From Flavobacterium sp. MFBS3-15 (GTDB lineage: Bacteria > Bacteroidota > Bacteroidia > Flavobacteriales > Flavobacteriaceae), in NCBI RefSeq assembly GCF_026107645.2, contig NZ_JAPCHV010000007.1, forward strand, positions 62,001-126,000: 64,000 nucleotides of DNA. Reading direction: 5' to 3'. The notes beneath the pieces were generated by a model, which saw nothing but the letters and a program-made list of their open reading frames with translations, ran no database searches and had not been told where the DNA came from. Every line of letters begins with the position of its first letter. Position 1 is the stretch's first letter. Shown here piece by piece: positions 19,854 to 27,885 of this stretch. Position numbers and translations under genes: made by a program.

Positions 19854-20456
19854 TCATTTCCCGACTTCCACATCCTCAAACAACAGTTTAATATTGTCAT
19901 ATGAGTTCCCTAAAGCCTCCCTGATTTCGTCAGGCTTTAGCCATGCGACCTTCTCGATACCTTCATTGGCCTGGCCTGTGAGGATACCGGTATAATTTGT
20001 CTTCATTTCAAACCAATGGGTTATCTTGAGTTTATAGACGCCGTTTCGTTTAAAAACATGATAGGTTTTTTGAAGTTTCTGTATGATTTTTAGTCCGCTC
20101 ACACCGGTTTCTTCTTCAACTTCACGAAGTGCCGTCTCTTCTATTTCCTCGCCTTTTTCAATTCCCCCTTTAGGGAGGTCCCATTTGCCGTTGCGGAAAA
20201 TAAACAGCACTTCGCCGGTATTGTTATATACAAGTCCGCCGCCGGCCTTGGCTACAGGTATTTTCTCTTTGAGCTTTTTGAGGATTTCTTTTTCGTCAGG
20301 ATAATATAGAAATGCTTTTTGAACCTTATTGTTGAACATCTTTTTGATGAGCTGTTCAATATCTACAGTTTCCAAAAGGAATATTTGGAAATCGGTTTCT
20401 TTTTCAACCTGGTTGGTCAAAAAAAGTGGCTTATCGTTTACAAAAACTTTATACAT
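19854..20456 (-). CDS. NUDIX hydrolase
   Basis: 200 residues. The Nudix box is intact: GGIEKGEEIEETALREVEEE fits G-x5-E-x7-R-E-U-x-E-E-x-G. An N-terminal extension of about 65 residues precedes the domain. It should hydrolyse a nucleoside diphosphate-linked substrate, which cannot be specified. I start it at 20456 (MYKVFVNDKPLFLTN); the longer frame starting at 20624 would run across the pyrE start region and adds unconserved sequence. Start codons of this gene and pyrE face away from each other with only 7 bp between them. Confidence 0.9.
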   Translation of the reverse strand: MYKVFVNDKPLFLTNQVEKETDFQIFLLETVDIEQLIKKMFNNKVQKAFLYYPDEKEILKKLKEKIPVAKAGGGLVYNNTGEVLFIFRNGKWDLPKGGIEKGEEIEETALREVEEETGVSGLKIIQKLQKTYHVFKRNGVYKLKITHWFEMKTNYTGILTGQANEGIEKVAWLKPDEIREALGNSYDNIKLLFEDVEVGK

Positions 20457-20459
20457 TTG
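20452..20459 (+). promoter_or_regulatory. Possible -7 box of pyrE inside the NUDIX start region
   Basis: TACATTTG matches TAnnTTTG exactly and ends 4 bp before the pyrE ATG. If used, transcription would start at or near the A of the ATG, giving a leaderless message. No well-spaced TTG is seen upstream. Confidence 0.35.
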
Positions 20460-20463
20460 CAGT

Positions 20464-21105
20464 ATGATTTTCAATACAGACACCGCTAAAAAAACAGCCG
20501 AATTGCTTTTACAAATAAACGCAATTAAATTAAATCCGCAAACCCCTTTTACGTGGGCTTCGGGTTGGAAATCGCCTATATATTGCGATAACAGGATAAC
20601 TCTTTCATTTCCACCGATACGCAATTATATCCGCGAGGAATTTTCCAAGCATATAGAAAAAGAGTTTGGCAAGCCCGACGTTATTGCCGGGGTAGCCACC
20701 GGTGCAATAGGCATAGGAATGCTGGTTGCCGAATACATGGGGCTGCCATTCGTATACGTACGCCCGGAACCGAAAAAGCACGGCCGCCAGAACCAGGTAG
20801 AGGGCTTTTTGCAAAAAGGGCAAAATGTGGTAGTTGTGGAAGACCTTATTTCTACAGGCAACAGCAGCCTTTTGGCTGTTGACGCACTCAAAGCGGCAGG
20901 CGCTAATGTAAAAGGCATGGTAGGCATATTTACCTATGGTTTTGACGTGGCAGCTGAAAATTTTAAAAAAGCAAACGTAACGCTCCATACCCTGGGTAAT
21001 TATGATACCCTGCTTGAAGAGGCCGTAGCAAAACAATATATTACCGAAAAAGAACTGGAAACCCTGAGGGAGTGGAGGAAAAGCCCTTCAACCTGGAATC
21101 AGTAG
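20464..21105 (+). CDS. pyrE: Orotate phosphoribosyltransferase
   Basis: 213 residues. It joins orotate and PRPP to OMP in pyrimidine synthesis. The PRPP-binding loop is VVVVEDLISTGNSS (the acidic pair followed by STG) and the flexible loop with catalytic lysines is YVRPEPKKHGRQNQVEG. The N-terminal FTWASGWKSPIYCDNR is the normal PyrE start region, which fixes the ATG at 20464. Divergent from the NUDIX gene; an SRPBCC protein follows after 107 bp. Confidence 0.95.
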   Translation: MIFNTDTAKKTAELLLQINAIKLNPQTPFTWASGWKSPIYCDNRITLSFPPIRNYIREEFSKHIEKEFGKPDVIAGVATGAIGIGMLVAEYMGLPFVYVRPEPKKHGRQNQVEGFLQKGQNVVVVEDLISTGNSSLLAVDALKAAGANVKGMVGIFTYGFDVAAENFKKANVTLHTLGNYDTLLEEAVAKQYITEKELETLREWRKSPSTWNQ

Positions 21106-21212
21106 TAAGCCCGAATAATAACTAATAAACAAACTCCAGACATTAATCCCAAACACAGACTTTTCATATAGTTTGTAATTTGCGATTTGATTTTGGAATT
21201 TTAAATACAAAT

Positions 21213-21605
21213 ATGAATTTAGAAAGTCCCAAAGTAACCGTAAACCAATCTGCCCAGTATATATTTGACCAACTGAGCGATGTGAAAAACTTCGAAAAGC
21301 TTATGCCTGAAAATACTGCCAAGTTTGAAGTGACAGGAGACGACTCATTCATTTTTGCCCTTAAAGGAATGCCTGAAATCAAGCTTAAAATGAAGGAAAA
21401 AGAGTCTCCGAATAAGTTGGTACTGGGTGCGGCAAGTGATAAACTGCCTTTCACGCTTACCGGCAATATCAACTCGGTTTCGGAAAGCTCAAGTGAGGTA
21501 CAGTTGCATTTTGCAGGCGAGTTCAATGCCATGATGGCTATGATGGTAAAAGGGCCGATAAGTAAATTCATCGAGACACTTGCAAACAATATGTATAAAC
21601 TATAG
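21213..21605 (+). CDS. SRPBCC (CoxG/START-like) family protein
   Basis: 130 residues with the helix-grip pattern of the SRPBCC superfamily: strand plus helix SAQYIFDQLSDVKNFEKLMP, KLVLGAASDKLPFTLTG strand pair, and the long C-terminal helix VKGPISKFIETLANNMYKL. Such proteins bind hydrophobic ligands in a pocket; no ligand can be named. Start at 21213 is the first ATG; the frame is open a little further up to a TTG. Confidence 0.75.
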   Translation: MNLESPKVTVNQSAQYIFDQLSDVKNFEKLMPENTAKFEVTGDDSFIFALKGMPEIKLKMKEKESPNKLVLGAASDKLPFTLTGNINSVSESSSEVQLHFAGEFNAMMAMMVKGPISKFIETLANNMYKL

Positions 21606-21706
21606 GTTTTTAAAATAGCAATTTTATATTTCTCAGTAAAATTCGGGCCTTTTAGCAAAACTAAAATGCTTTTTTCATATTTTTATATAAATGTTATTAT
21701 GGAATT

Positions 21707-22237
21707 ATGAAAAAGATAATTGCTTTATTGCTTGTTTTGACATGTTGGGCAGTGCATCCACAAGGTGTAAATGGGCCTTTAGACAGCGTTATACTTACAC
21801 AGGCCGATGCGATGGGAAAAGCTTTTATTGCTAAAGATTATACCTCTTTCATTAAATATAGCCATCCGACTGTAGTGCAGGTTATGGGCGGACAAAGGAA
21901 AATGCTTGATGAGACTGTCAAAAGTTTCCAGGAATTTGAAAAGCAGGGCGTTGTATTCCTTAGTGTAAGTTTTGGCGCGCCTTCTAAAATAGTTAAGACA
22001 GAAGGGGAATTACAGTGTACTTTTGTCGAAATGATAGAAATGCGTATACCTGGCGGGCGGCTTACGGCCTATACTAATGTTATTGCGGTTTCCAGGGACA
22101 ATGGAGCAAATTGGTATTTTATAGATTGTTCTGATAACAGCATTGTCAATATGCGGCTGCTCATTCCGTCAATTAGCACTGAACTGGTTTTACCCGAACC
22201 TATTGGCCCCGCTTTTGAGGAAGACCCTAAACCCTGA
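21707..22237 (+). CDS. Secreted protein of unknown function, possibly NTF2-like
   Basis: 176 residues with a signal peptide (MKKIIALLLVLTCWAVHPQG). The segment LTQADAMGKAFIAKDYTSFIKYSHP followed by strands (split: LTQADAMGKAFIAKDY, TSFIKYSHP, GGRLTAYTNVIAVSRDNG, WYFIDCSDN) looks like an NTF2/DUF4440-like cone fold, but no catalytic set is recognisable. It ends 5 bp before the phosphoesterase gene, so the two are likely cotranscribed. Confidence 0.65.
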   Translation: MKKIIALLLVLTCWAVHPQGVNGPLDSVILTQADAMGKAFIAKDYTSFIKYSHPTVVQVMGGQRKMLDETVKSFQEFEKQGVVFLSVSFGAPSKIVKTEGELQCTFVEMIEMRIPGGRLTAYTNVIAVSRDNGANWYFIDCSDNSIVNMRLLIPSISTELVLPEPIGPAFEEDPKP

Positions 22238-22242
22238 TCCTG

Positions 22243-22974
22243 ATGCGTATAGCCCTGATTACCGACACCCATTTGGGTGACCCTACCACTGTATCTAACA
22301 ATATAGATCCTAAAAAAAATCTTGAACTCGTATTGGACGATGTATCGGAAAAGGATATCGATATGCTGGTTTTTGCCGGAGATATTACCGAAACTGAAAA
22401 TTACGGATGGTTTTTTAAAAGGCTTAAAACATTTTGCCCCAGCTATAAAGCTATTCTTGGCAACCATGACAATTTTGCCGAAGTGGTAAAGCATTTTAGC
22501 CACCCGTCGGCAAGCAGTACAGAGCTATATTATTCTCACGAAACGGAAACCTACAAGTATTTGTATATGGATTCGTCTTCGTCACGCATCAGCGACATGC
22601 AGTATGCCTGGCTCGAAAGGGAATCCGTAACCAACAAGCACCTGGTCATTTTCATACACCATCCCATACTCGGGCTCGACACGGCAATGCATCGTATTTA
22701 CCCATTACATGGCAGGAAACGCATCAATGCACTGCTGCAACAATCGTTAAAGCCGGTAACTGTCTTTTGCGGTCACTATCATATGGCCGATAGCAGGCAG
22801 GATGGAAATATTACGCAACACATAACGCCTGCGGTATCTTTCCAGGTTAAGAAAGATTCCCACGAAATAGAAATCACTTCAGATCACTTTGGCTACCGCC
22901 TCATCGATCTTACCGAAGACGGAATCAGCACGCAACTGTTTATCAATCGAGTGGAGGGGTTAATAAGAGAATGA
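22243..22974 (+). CDS. Calcineurin-like metallophosphoesterase
   Basis: 243 residues with the five blocks of the family in order: ALITDTHLGD (D-x-H), FAGDITETEN (GDxxE), AILGNHDNF (GNHD), VIFIHHPIL (H) and VFCGHYHMAD (GHxH). This dimetal site hydrolyses phosphoester bonds; the 3',5'-cyclic nucleotide class is likely but unproven. No signal peptide. Confidence 0.9.
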   Translation: MRIALITDTHLGDPTTVSNNIDPKKNLELVLDDVSEKDIDMLVFAGDITETENYGWFFKRLKTFCPSYKAILGNHDNFAEVVKHFSHPSASSTELYYSHETETYKYLYMDSSSSRISDMQYAWLERESVTNKHLVIFIHHPILGLDTAMHRIYPLHGRKRINALLQQSLKPVTVFCGHYHMADSRQDGNITQHITPAVSFQVKKDSHEIEITSDHFGYRLIDLTEDGISTQLFINRVEGLIRE

Positions 22975-23061
22975 CCTGGTGGCTCTATAGCATTCTGCCT
23001 TTGAATTTTGTTTTTAGATTTTTGCTTTAGCCTGAGGGGTTAAATTTTCGCTAAAGTCTCT

Positions 23062-23811
23062 ATGGCAATTGATGTTTTAACTACTTTTAGTTCTCAAATA
23101 AACCATGCCATGAAAGATATAAACGACTTTGAAATGCACTATGACCTTAACGGTGAAATGAATTCACAGGAACTGGTAGAGATACATATTGGTGATGTAA
23201 ACCTCCCAACAGGCAAAATCATTGCCGCTGATCCCTTTTTTACCGAGGAACAGCGCCCTTTTTCCCGCACCGTCGAACCAGATAAATACCCCGTTTACAT
23301 CTTTGTGGCCAGGATAGATGAGTTGCATCACAGGATTGCATATGCCAAAATAAAATTTCGTCCCGAGAGTGCTACAAAGTGGATACTGGCCCTGACAGAC
23401 GACCTTACAAGTGAAGAGCTTAATGATCTTACAGATGACGAATTTTACGGTTTTCCGGTAGAATCGGGTTTGGCTTGCTTTCTCGATGAACAGACAAATG
23501 CAGAGCTGATTGCAAAGATAGACAGCGTGCAGGAGGCAAAGCCGGAGTCAAACTATTATGACGAAGTGCTTGCTGACGAGTTCAGGGAGTATTCGGGCAA
23601 AAATAATTTTTCAAGGCAATTAGGTGACTGGAATGACCATCATCCAGATGCTGATTCTGATAATAACGTGATTATGTTTTCTTCCGGCTGGGGCGATGGG
23701 TATTATCCTGCCTATTGGGGCCTAAATGACGACGGCGATGCTGTAGAGCTTGTCATCGATTTCCTGATCAATGATTTTGGAGAAGAGGAAGATGATGAAT
23801 TTGAGGATTGA
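23062..23811 (+). CDS. DUF4241 domain protein
   Basis: 249 residues. Family markers: VNLPTGKIIAADPFF in the first third, FPVESGLACFLDEQTNAEL in the middle, and SSGWGDGYYPAYWGLNDDGD near the end. Very acidic C-terminus (GEEEDDEFED). No signal peptide or membrane helix. DUF4241 proteins are widespread and uncharacterised. A divided 87-bp gap on the left and convergent folP on the right suggest it is monocistronic. Confidence 0.85.
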   Translation: MAIDVLTTFSSQINHAMKDINDFEMHYDLNGEMNSQELVEIHIGDVNLPTGKIIAADPFFTEEQRPFSRTVEPDKYPVYIFVARIDELHHRIAYAKIKFRPESATKWILALTDDLTSEELNDLTDDEFYGFPVESGLACFLDEQTNAELIAKIDSVQEAKPESNYYDEVLADEFREYSGKNNFSRQLGDWNDHHPDADSDNNVIMFSSGWGDGYYPAYWGLNDDGDAVELVIDFLINDFGEEEDDEFED

Positions 23812-23830
23812 TATAATTGAATCCTAACAC

Positions 23831-23856
23831 CTGATCCGCATTTTTGGCAGGATCAG
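23831..23856. terminator. Weak hairpin between DUF4241 and folP
   Basis: CTGATCC and GGATCAG pair across a 12-nt loop between the two converging stop codons. There is no T-tract of note, so this may be only a weak terminator. Confidence 0.35.
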
Positions 23857-24699
23857 TTAAATCTGAAATCTGAAATCTAAATTCTTAAATATTTTTACGC
23901 ATTCCACGGCTTCTTTTACATCATGCACCCGCAATATTTTTGCACCCTTCATCAACGCAACCGTATTAAGGGAAGTAGTGCCGTTAAGTGCTTCCTGCGG
24001 GGTGATGCCGAGTGGCTTATAAATCATAGACTTACGCGACATCCCAGCCAAAATTGGTAATTCCACCATTTGGAGCAGTTGCATTTTTCCCAGCACCTCA
24101 TAATTTTGCAACAGTGTTTTGGCAAATCCAAAGCCGGGGTCGATGATAATGTCGTTGATGCCAAAATCCCTGGCTACACTTATCCTTTCCGCAAAATAGG
24201 CCAGCATCTCTTTTACAATGTCATCGTACTGCGTCAGCTTTACCATAGTTTGCGGCGTACCCCGCATATGCATCATAATGTAGGGCACCTTGAGCTGCCC
24301 GACAGTCTCAGGCATTTTATCGTCAAGCATTCCTGCAGAGATATCGTTAACAATGGCCGCACCGCTTTCTACACAGGCTTTGGCAACAGCCGCACGGAAG
24401 GTATCTGCCGAAATTATCGCTTCCGGAAAATGTTTCAATACCAGTTCTACAACCGGCACGATACGTTCCAGCTCTTCCTGCTCGGTTACAAAGTCGGCAT
24501 TCGGTTTGGAAGAGTAGGCCCCGACGTCGATAAAGTCTGCACCTTCCGAAAGCATTTTCTCTGCCTGCTTAAGTAATTCTGCTTCGTTTCCGTACTTGCC
24601 GCCGTCAAAAAAAGAGTCAGGTGTGCAGTTGAGAATGCCCATTACCTTGGGTTCTGACAGATCGATGAGGGTTCCTTTACAGTTGATGAGCATGGGCAT
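23857..24699 (-). CDS. folP: Dihydropteroate synthase
   Basis: 280 residues. It condenses p-aminobenzoate with dihydropterin pyrophosphate in folate synthesis and is the sulfonamide target. Signatures: VMGILNCTPDSFFDGGKY (loop 1), GADFIDVGAYSSKPN (loop 2), AIVNDISAG and GFGFAKTLLQN, and the C-terminal LRVHDV. Its p-aminobenzoate would come from the pabA product encoded at 46.6 kb. Divergent from the DUF1599 gene. Confidence 0.95.
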   Translation of the reverse strand: MPMLINCKGTLIDLSEPKVMGILNCTPDSFFDGGKYGNEAELLKQAEKMLSEGADFIDVGAYSSKPNADFVTEQEELERIVPVVELVLKHFPEAIISADTFRAAVAKACVESGAAIVNDISAGMLDDKMPETVGQLKVPYIMMHMRGTPQTMVKLTQYDDIVKEMLAYFAERISVARDFGINDIIIDPGFGFAKTLLQNYEVLGKMQLLQMVELPILAGMSRKSMIYKPLGITPQEALNGTTSLNTVALMKGAKILRVHDVKEAVECVKIFKNLDFRFQI

Positions 24700-24777
24700 T
24701 CTTTTTTGGAGCCGCCTTTGGTTTAGGTCGGTTATTTAGTATATTTGGAAAAATTTCATACAAAGATAGGACTTATA

Positions 24778-25320
24778 ATGAGTAACACCTCGCAGGAATT
24801 CGATAAGGTCATAGCCGTTTGCAGGCAACTTTACATTAATAAAATGAAGGATTACGGGAGTGCATGGCGCATCATGAGGCTGCCGTCGCTTACGGACCAG
24901 ATATTTATCAAGGCACAACGTATCCGCAGCTTGCAGGAAAACGACGTACGCAAGGTGGACGAAGACGAGACCGGCGAATTCATAGGCATCATCAACTACA
25001 GCATCATGGCGCTCATCCAGATTGACAAAGGCATTGCCGAGCAGCCGGACCTGGATGTTGCCGAAGCGACGAGCCTTTACGACGAGAAGGTACTGCTGAC
25101 CAAAAACCTGATGGAGGCTAAGAACCACGACTACGGTGAGGCGTGGCGGGACATGAGGATCAGCTCGCTTACCGACCTTATTCTTCAAAAACTCCTGCGT
25201 GTTAAACAGATTGAGGACAATAAAGGAAAAACACTTGTGTCGGAAGGGATCGATGCCAATTATCAGGACATGATCAACTATGCTGTCTTTGCACTGATAC
25301 TTGAAAATAAATTGCAATAA
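24778..25320 (+). CDS. DUF1599 protein (two internal repeats)
   Basis: 180 residues made of two homologous halves: KDYGSAWRIMRLPSLTDQI and HDYGEAWRDMRISSLTDLI, each followed by a helix ending in a conserved ...NYSIMALIQ / NYAVFALIL segment. The two copies are the known DUF1599 duplication. Cytoplasmic. The start at 24778 (MSNTSQEF) is used; an earlier in-frame start at 24745 only adds residues not conserved in the repeat. Conserved neighbour of folP in flavobacteria. Confidence 0.88.
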   Translation: MSNTSQEFDKVIAVCRQLYINKMKDYGSAWRIMRLPSLTDQIFIKAQRIRSLQENDVRKVDEDETGEFIGIINYSIMALIQIDKGIAEQPDLDVAEATSLYDEKVLLTKNLMEAKNHDYGEAWRDMRISSLTDLILQKLLRVKQIEDNKGKTLVSEGIDANYQDMINYAVFALILENKLQ

Positions 25321-25337
25321 TCAATAGAAAAAGACCA

Positions 25338-26438
25338 ATGAAGTTACTTACACATTTTTCACGGGTACTCGTAGGGATATTGTTCATTATATCCGGGCTA
25401 ATAAAGCTCAACGATCCAATAGGTTTTTCCTTTAAGCTGGAAGAGTATTTCGGGGCCAACGTGCTCAATCTCGAATTCCTGATACCCTATGCGCTTGCTT
25501 TGGCAGTTGTCATCGTAATATTCGAAGTGGTGCTGGGTGTTATGCTGCTGGTGGGCTATAAAAAGACGTTTACCGTATGGAGCCTCCTGCTGATGATCCT
25601 GTTCTTTACGTTTCTTACATTCTATTCAGCATATTTCAATAAGGTTACCGATTGCGGGTGTTTTGGCGATGCGCTCAAGCTTACCCCGTGGCAGTCGTTT
25701 ACTAAAGATGTCGTACTGCTGTTTTTCATAATCATCCTTTTTATCAATAAAAAACACATCAAGAGGATTTTTGGAAGGGTAGCGACTAACGTTGTTGTAT
25801 ATGCCAGTCTTGTACTTTGCGGGTTGTTTGGGTACTATGTGCTGAACCACCTGCCGGCTATCGACTTCAGGGCATATAAGGTAGGAACTAATATTAAAGA
25901 AGGTATGGCCATCCCGGAAGGTGCGCCAAAGCCGGTATACGAAATGGTGTTTTTATACAAAGTAAATGGTGTTGAAAAAGAATTTACCGACAAGGAGCTA
26001 GACAAAATTCCGGCAGATGCTGAATTTATCGATCGTAAGGACAAAGTTATTGTAGAAGGCTATGTCCCGCCTATACATGATTTCACCATTGAAAAAGACG
26101 GTGAGGACTTTACAGAGGCAATGCTGGAAGAGCCTAAGCTGGCACTGATCATCTCATACGATCTTAACAAAGCCAGCGACGAAGGCCTTGCCAAAATGGA
26201 GGCATTCGCCAAAAAGGCGCAGCAGGCAGGTTATAAGGTAATTGGTATGACGGCATCTGATGAAACGCTCATCGCACAGAAAAAACAGCAGCACAAACTA
26301 TCATTTGATTACTACTTTTGCGATGCCACAACACTTAAAACGATAGAGAGGGGCAATCCTTCCATCGTATTGCTTGAAAAGGGTACCATAACCGGCAAAG
26401 CCCACTGGAAAGACAGTGAGTACATCCAGTTGAAATAA
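25338..26438 (+). CDS. BT_3928-type membrane protein (DoxX/MauE-like domain)
   Basis: 366 residues. Residues 1-165 have four membrane helices with the DoxX-like start SRVLVGILFIISGLIKLNDP and a CGCFGD motif in the loop after the third helix, the MauE/DoxX redox signature. A fifth helix (about 150-170) leads into a soluble thioredoxin-like tail, KLALIISYDLNKASDEG to SIVLLEKGTITGK. The tail lacks a CxxC pair. It is 17 bp after DUF1599 and ends at a terminator. Confidence 0.85.
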   Translation: MKLLTHFSRVLVGILFIISGLIKLNDPIGFSFKLEEYFGANVLNLEFLIPYALALAVVIVIFEVVLGVMLLVGYKKTFTVWSLLLMILFFTFLTFYSAYFNKVTDCGCFGDALKLTPWQSFTKDVVLLFFIIILFINKKHIKRIFGRVATNVVVYASLVLCGLFGYYVLNHLPAIDFRAYKVGTNIKEGMAIPEGAPKPVYEMVFLYKVNGVEKEFTDKELDKIPADAEFIDRKDKVIVEGYVPPIHDFTIEKDGEDFTEAMLEEPKLALIISYDLNKASDEGLAKMEAFAKKAQQAGYKVIGMTASDETLIAQKKQQHKLSFDYYFCDATTLKTIERGNPSIVLLEKGTITGKAHWKDSEYIQLK

Positions 26439-26456
26439 AGTTTTCCAATAAGAGAT

Positions 26457-26490
26457 AAAAGCCCGGTAATGATTGTTTGCCGGGCTTTTT
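26457..26490. terminator. Terminator shared by the DoxX-like and M50-like genes
   Basis: AAAAGCCCGG (26457-26466) pairs with CCGGGCTTTT (26480-26489), with A and T runs on both sides, so it can act for both converging transcripts. Confidence 0.85.
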
Positions 26491-26520
26491 AATTTTAGTT
26501 ACGCTCTTGTATACATAATT

Positions 26521-27270
26521 TTACGGCAGGAGCTTTGGCCCCAGCCAGTACATCCATATAAACCACCCGAACGCACTCCCTGCCAATCCGGATAACAAGA
26601 AAGTAAGCCGCTGCTGTTTTGGAATGGCTTTAAAAACGACCCATAACAATACAATTACCGCCGGAATGAATGTTGCCAGCCCAAATGACCAATCCGGCCA
26701 TCCTAAATAACGCGAAATTCGCGGCTCATCGCTTGCTAACCGTATTGATGAATAAAACTCAGGGATTGACATTATAAAATTGAATACCTGTCGCGACCAA
26801 AAGAAAGCAAGCAGTACCGCGACCCATTGCTTTACTTTCAGCGGATTGCTGAGCATTCCCTTTTTACGCCAGCGCCATAACAGCCAAAAGCCCAGCATCC
26901 CGGTAAGGATGGTTTGCACAGGCCCACCCAGCACTATCAGTAGTGAATGTTGTTTCGGGCGCTCTTTAAACTTGCCGCTTAGCTCCTCGCGGTATTGGAA
27001 GTAGTGCTTTTTCTCAGGCGAATCTTCTTTTGCGTGTATTTTAACTTTGTCTGCTTTGTATAACGAGTCAAAAACCGCCATCTCCCGCTCACTGATGCCG
27101 GACTTGGTTCCCGAAGAAGCATAGCTGATGTAGGCATCGTAGCCAAGTGCTTTGCTTACTATATAATGGCCGCCTTCGTGGCTTACAGTGCCTATGATAG
27201 TTGCCAGTACGAACCCGAATGTGAGCAGGGCAAACAGGCGCGGATTAAGGGTGAGGGGGAGGTGTTTCAT
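26521..27270 (-). CDS. M50-like membrane metalloprotease
   Basis: 249 residues with about six hydrophobic segments. The zinc motif HExxH is present as TVSHEGGHYIVSKALGYD early in the first helix region, followed by a hydrophilic loop (about 45-100) and VLGGPVQTILTGMLGFWLL, which fits the M50 family site region. Whether it is an active protease cannot be decided here. Last of the ddl-to-M50 minus run, 10 bp after the lipoprotein gene. Confidence 0.7.
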   Translation of the reverse strand: MKHLPLTLNPRLFALLTFGFVLATIIGTVSHEGGHYIVSKALGYDAYISYASSGTKSGISEREMAVFDSLYKADKVKIHAKEDSPEKKHYFQYREELSGKFKERPKQHSLLIVLGGPVQTILTGMLGFWLLWRWRKKGMLSNPLKVKQWVAVLLAFFWSRQVFNFIMSIPEFYSSIRLASDEPRISRYLGWPDWSFGLATFIPAVIVLLWVVFKAIPKQQRLTFLLSGLAGSAFGWFIWMYWLGPKLLP

Positions 27271-27280
27271 TTTAAATGTG

Positions 27281-27883
27281 TTAGCTTATCCACCAGGAGA
27301 GTGTCCGGACCTGTTTCCATTTTTTATCTTTCTTTGTAAACAGCAATATAGAGCCCCCGCCTGACAGAGGGCCGTAAGAGCTTGAAACATAAAATGCTGC
27401 TGTCTTACCATCTTTAGAAAATATCGGTTTGGCATACACCAGCATTATCCCTTTTCCAAACTTTTTCCTGTAATCATCCCAAAAGGCAGAAAATTTCTCA
27501 GTCTTTATCGCATCATTAAACATTCTTTTAAGCGTATCGTCTGAAATCAGACGCACTTTTTCTGACAATAATAGTTTTTTGCCTTTGAGTGTAAAAGCTA
27601 TTGTGTCTCTCAATTGCTTACGCACAAATTCAAGATCTTCTTTTGGGAAAGCGTTTTCAATTTTACTCAAAATGTGTTCATTCTCATGAAATGGCTCAAT
27701 AAACAGCTTGTCAGGCAGATTAGCTTCCTGATATTCTGCTTGCGACAAATTAAGGTTGATAAGTTCATAGATCTCCCTTTCATAAGGAACGGCATCGCTT
27801 ATTTTCAGCGCTTTCTCTTCACACGAAAAAAGAACACCTGCCAAAAGTGATAAGAATAGAAACTTCAAACCTGAGTGTATCAA
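27281..27883 (-). CDS. Lipoprotein of unknown function
   Basis: 200 residues; lipoprotein signal with lipobox VLFSC at C21. No recognised domain. The C-terminal part ISFSKDGKTAAFYVSS-like strand (KPIFSKDGKTAAFYVSSSYG) resembles beta-propeller or beta-sandwich strands. It is 2 bp after the M14 carboxypeptidase gene and 10 bp before the M50-like gene, so all three probably act together at the envelope. Confidence 0.65.
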   Translation of the reverse strand: MIHSGLKFLFLSLLAGVLFSCEEKALKISDAVPYEREIYELINLNLSQAEYQEANLPDKLFIEPFHENEHILSKIENAFPKEDLEFVRKQLRDTIAFTLKGKKLLLSEKVRLISDDTLKRMFNDAIKTEKFSAFWDDYRKKFGKGIMLVYAKPIFSKDGKTAAFYVSSSYGPLSGGGSILLFTKKDKKWKQVRTLSWWIS

Positions 27884-27885
27884 AG

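Noticed and set aside
20457..20624. Longer NUDIX start at 20624
   Set aside because: The extra 56 residues lie in the antisense of pyrE and are not conserved in the Nudix family; MYKVFVNDKPLFLTN is the normal start.
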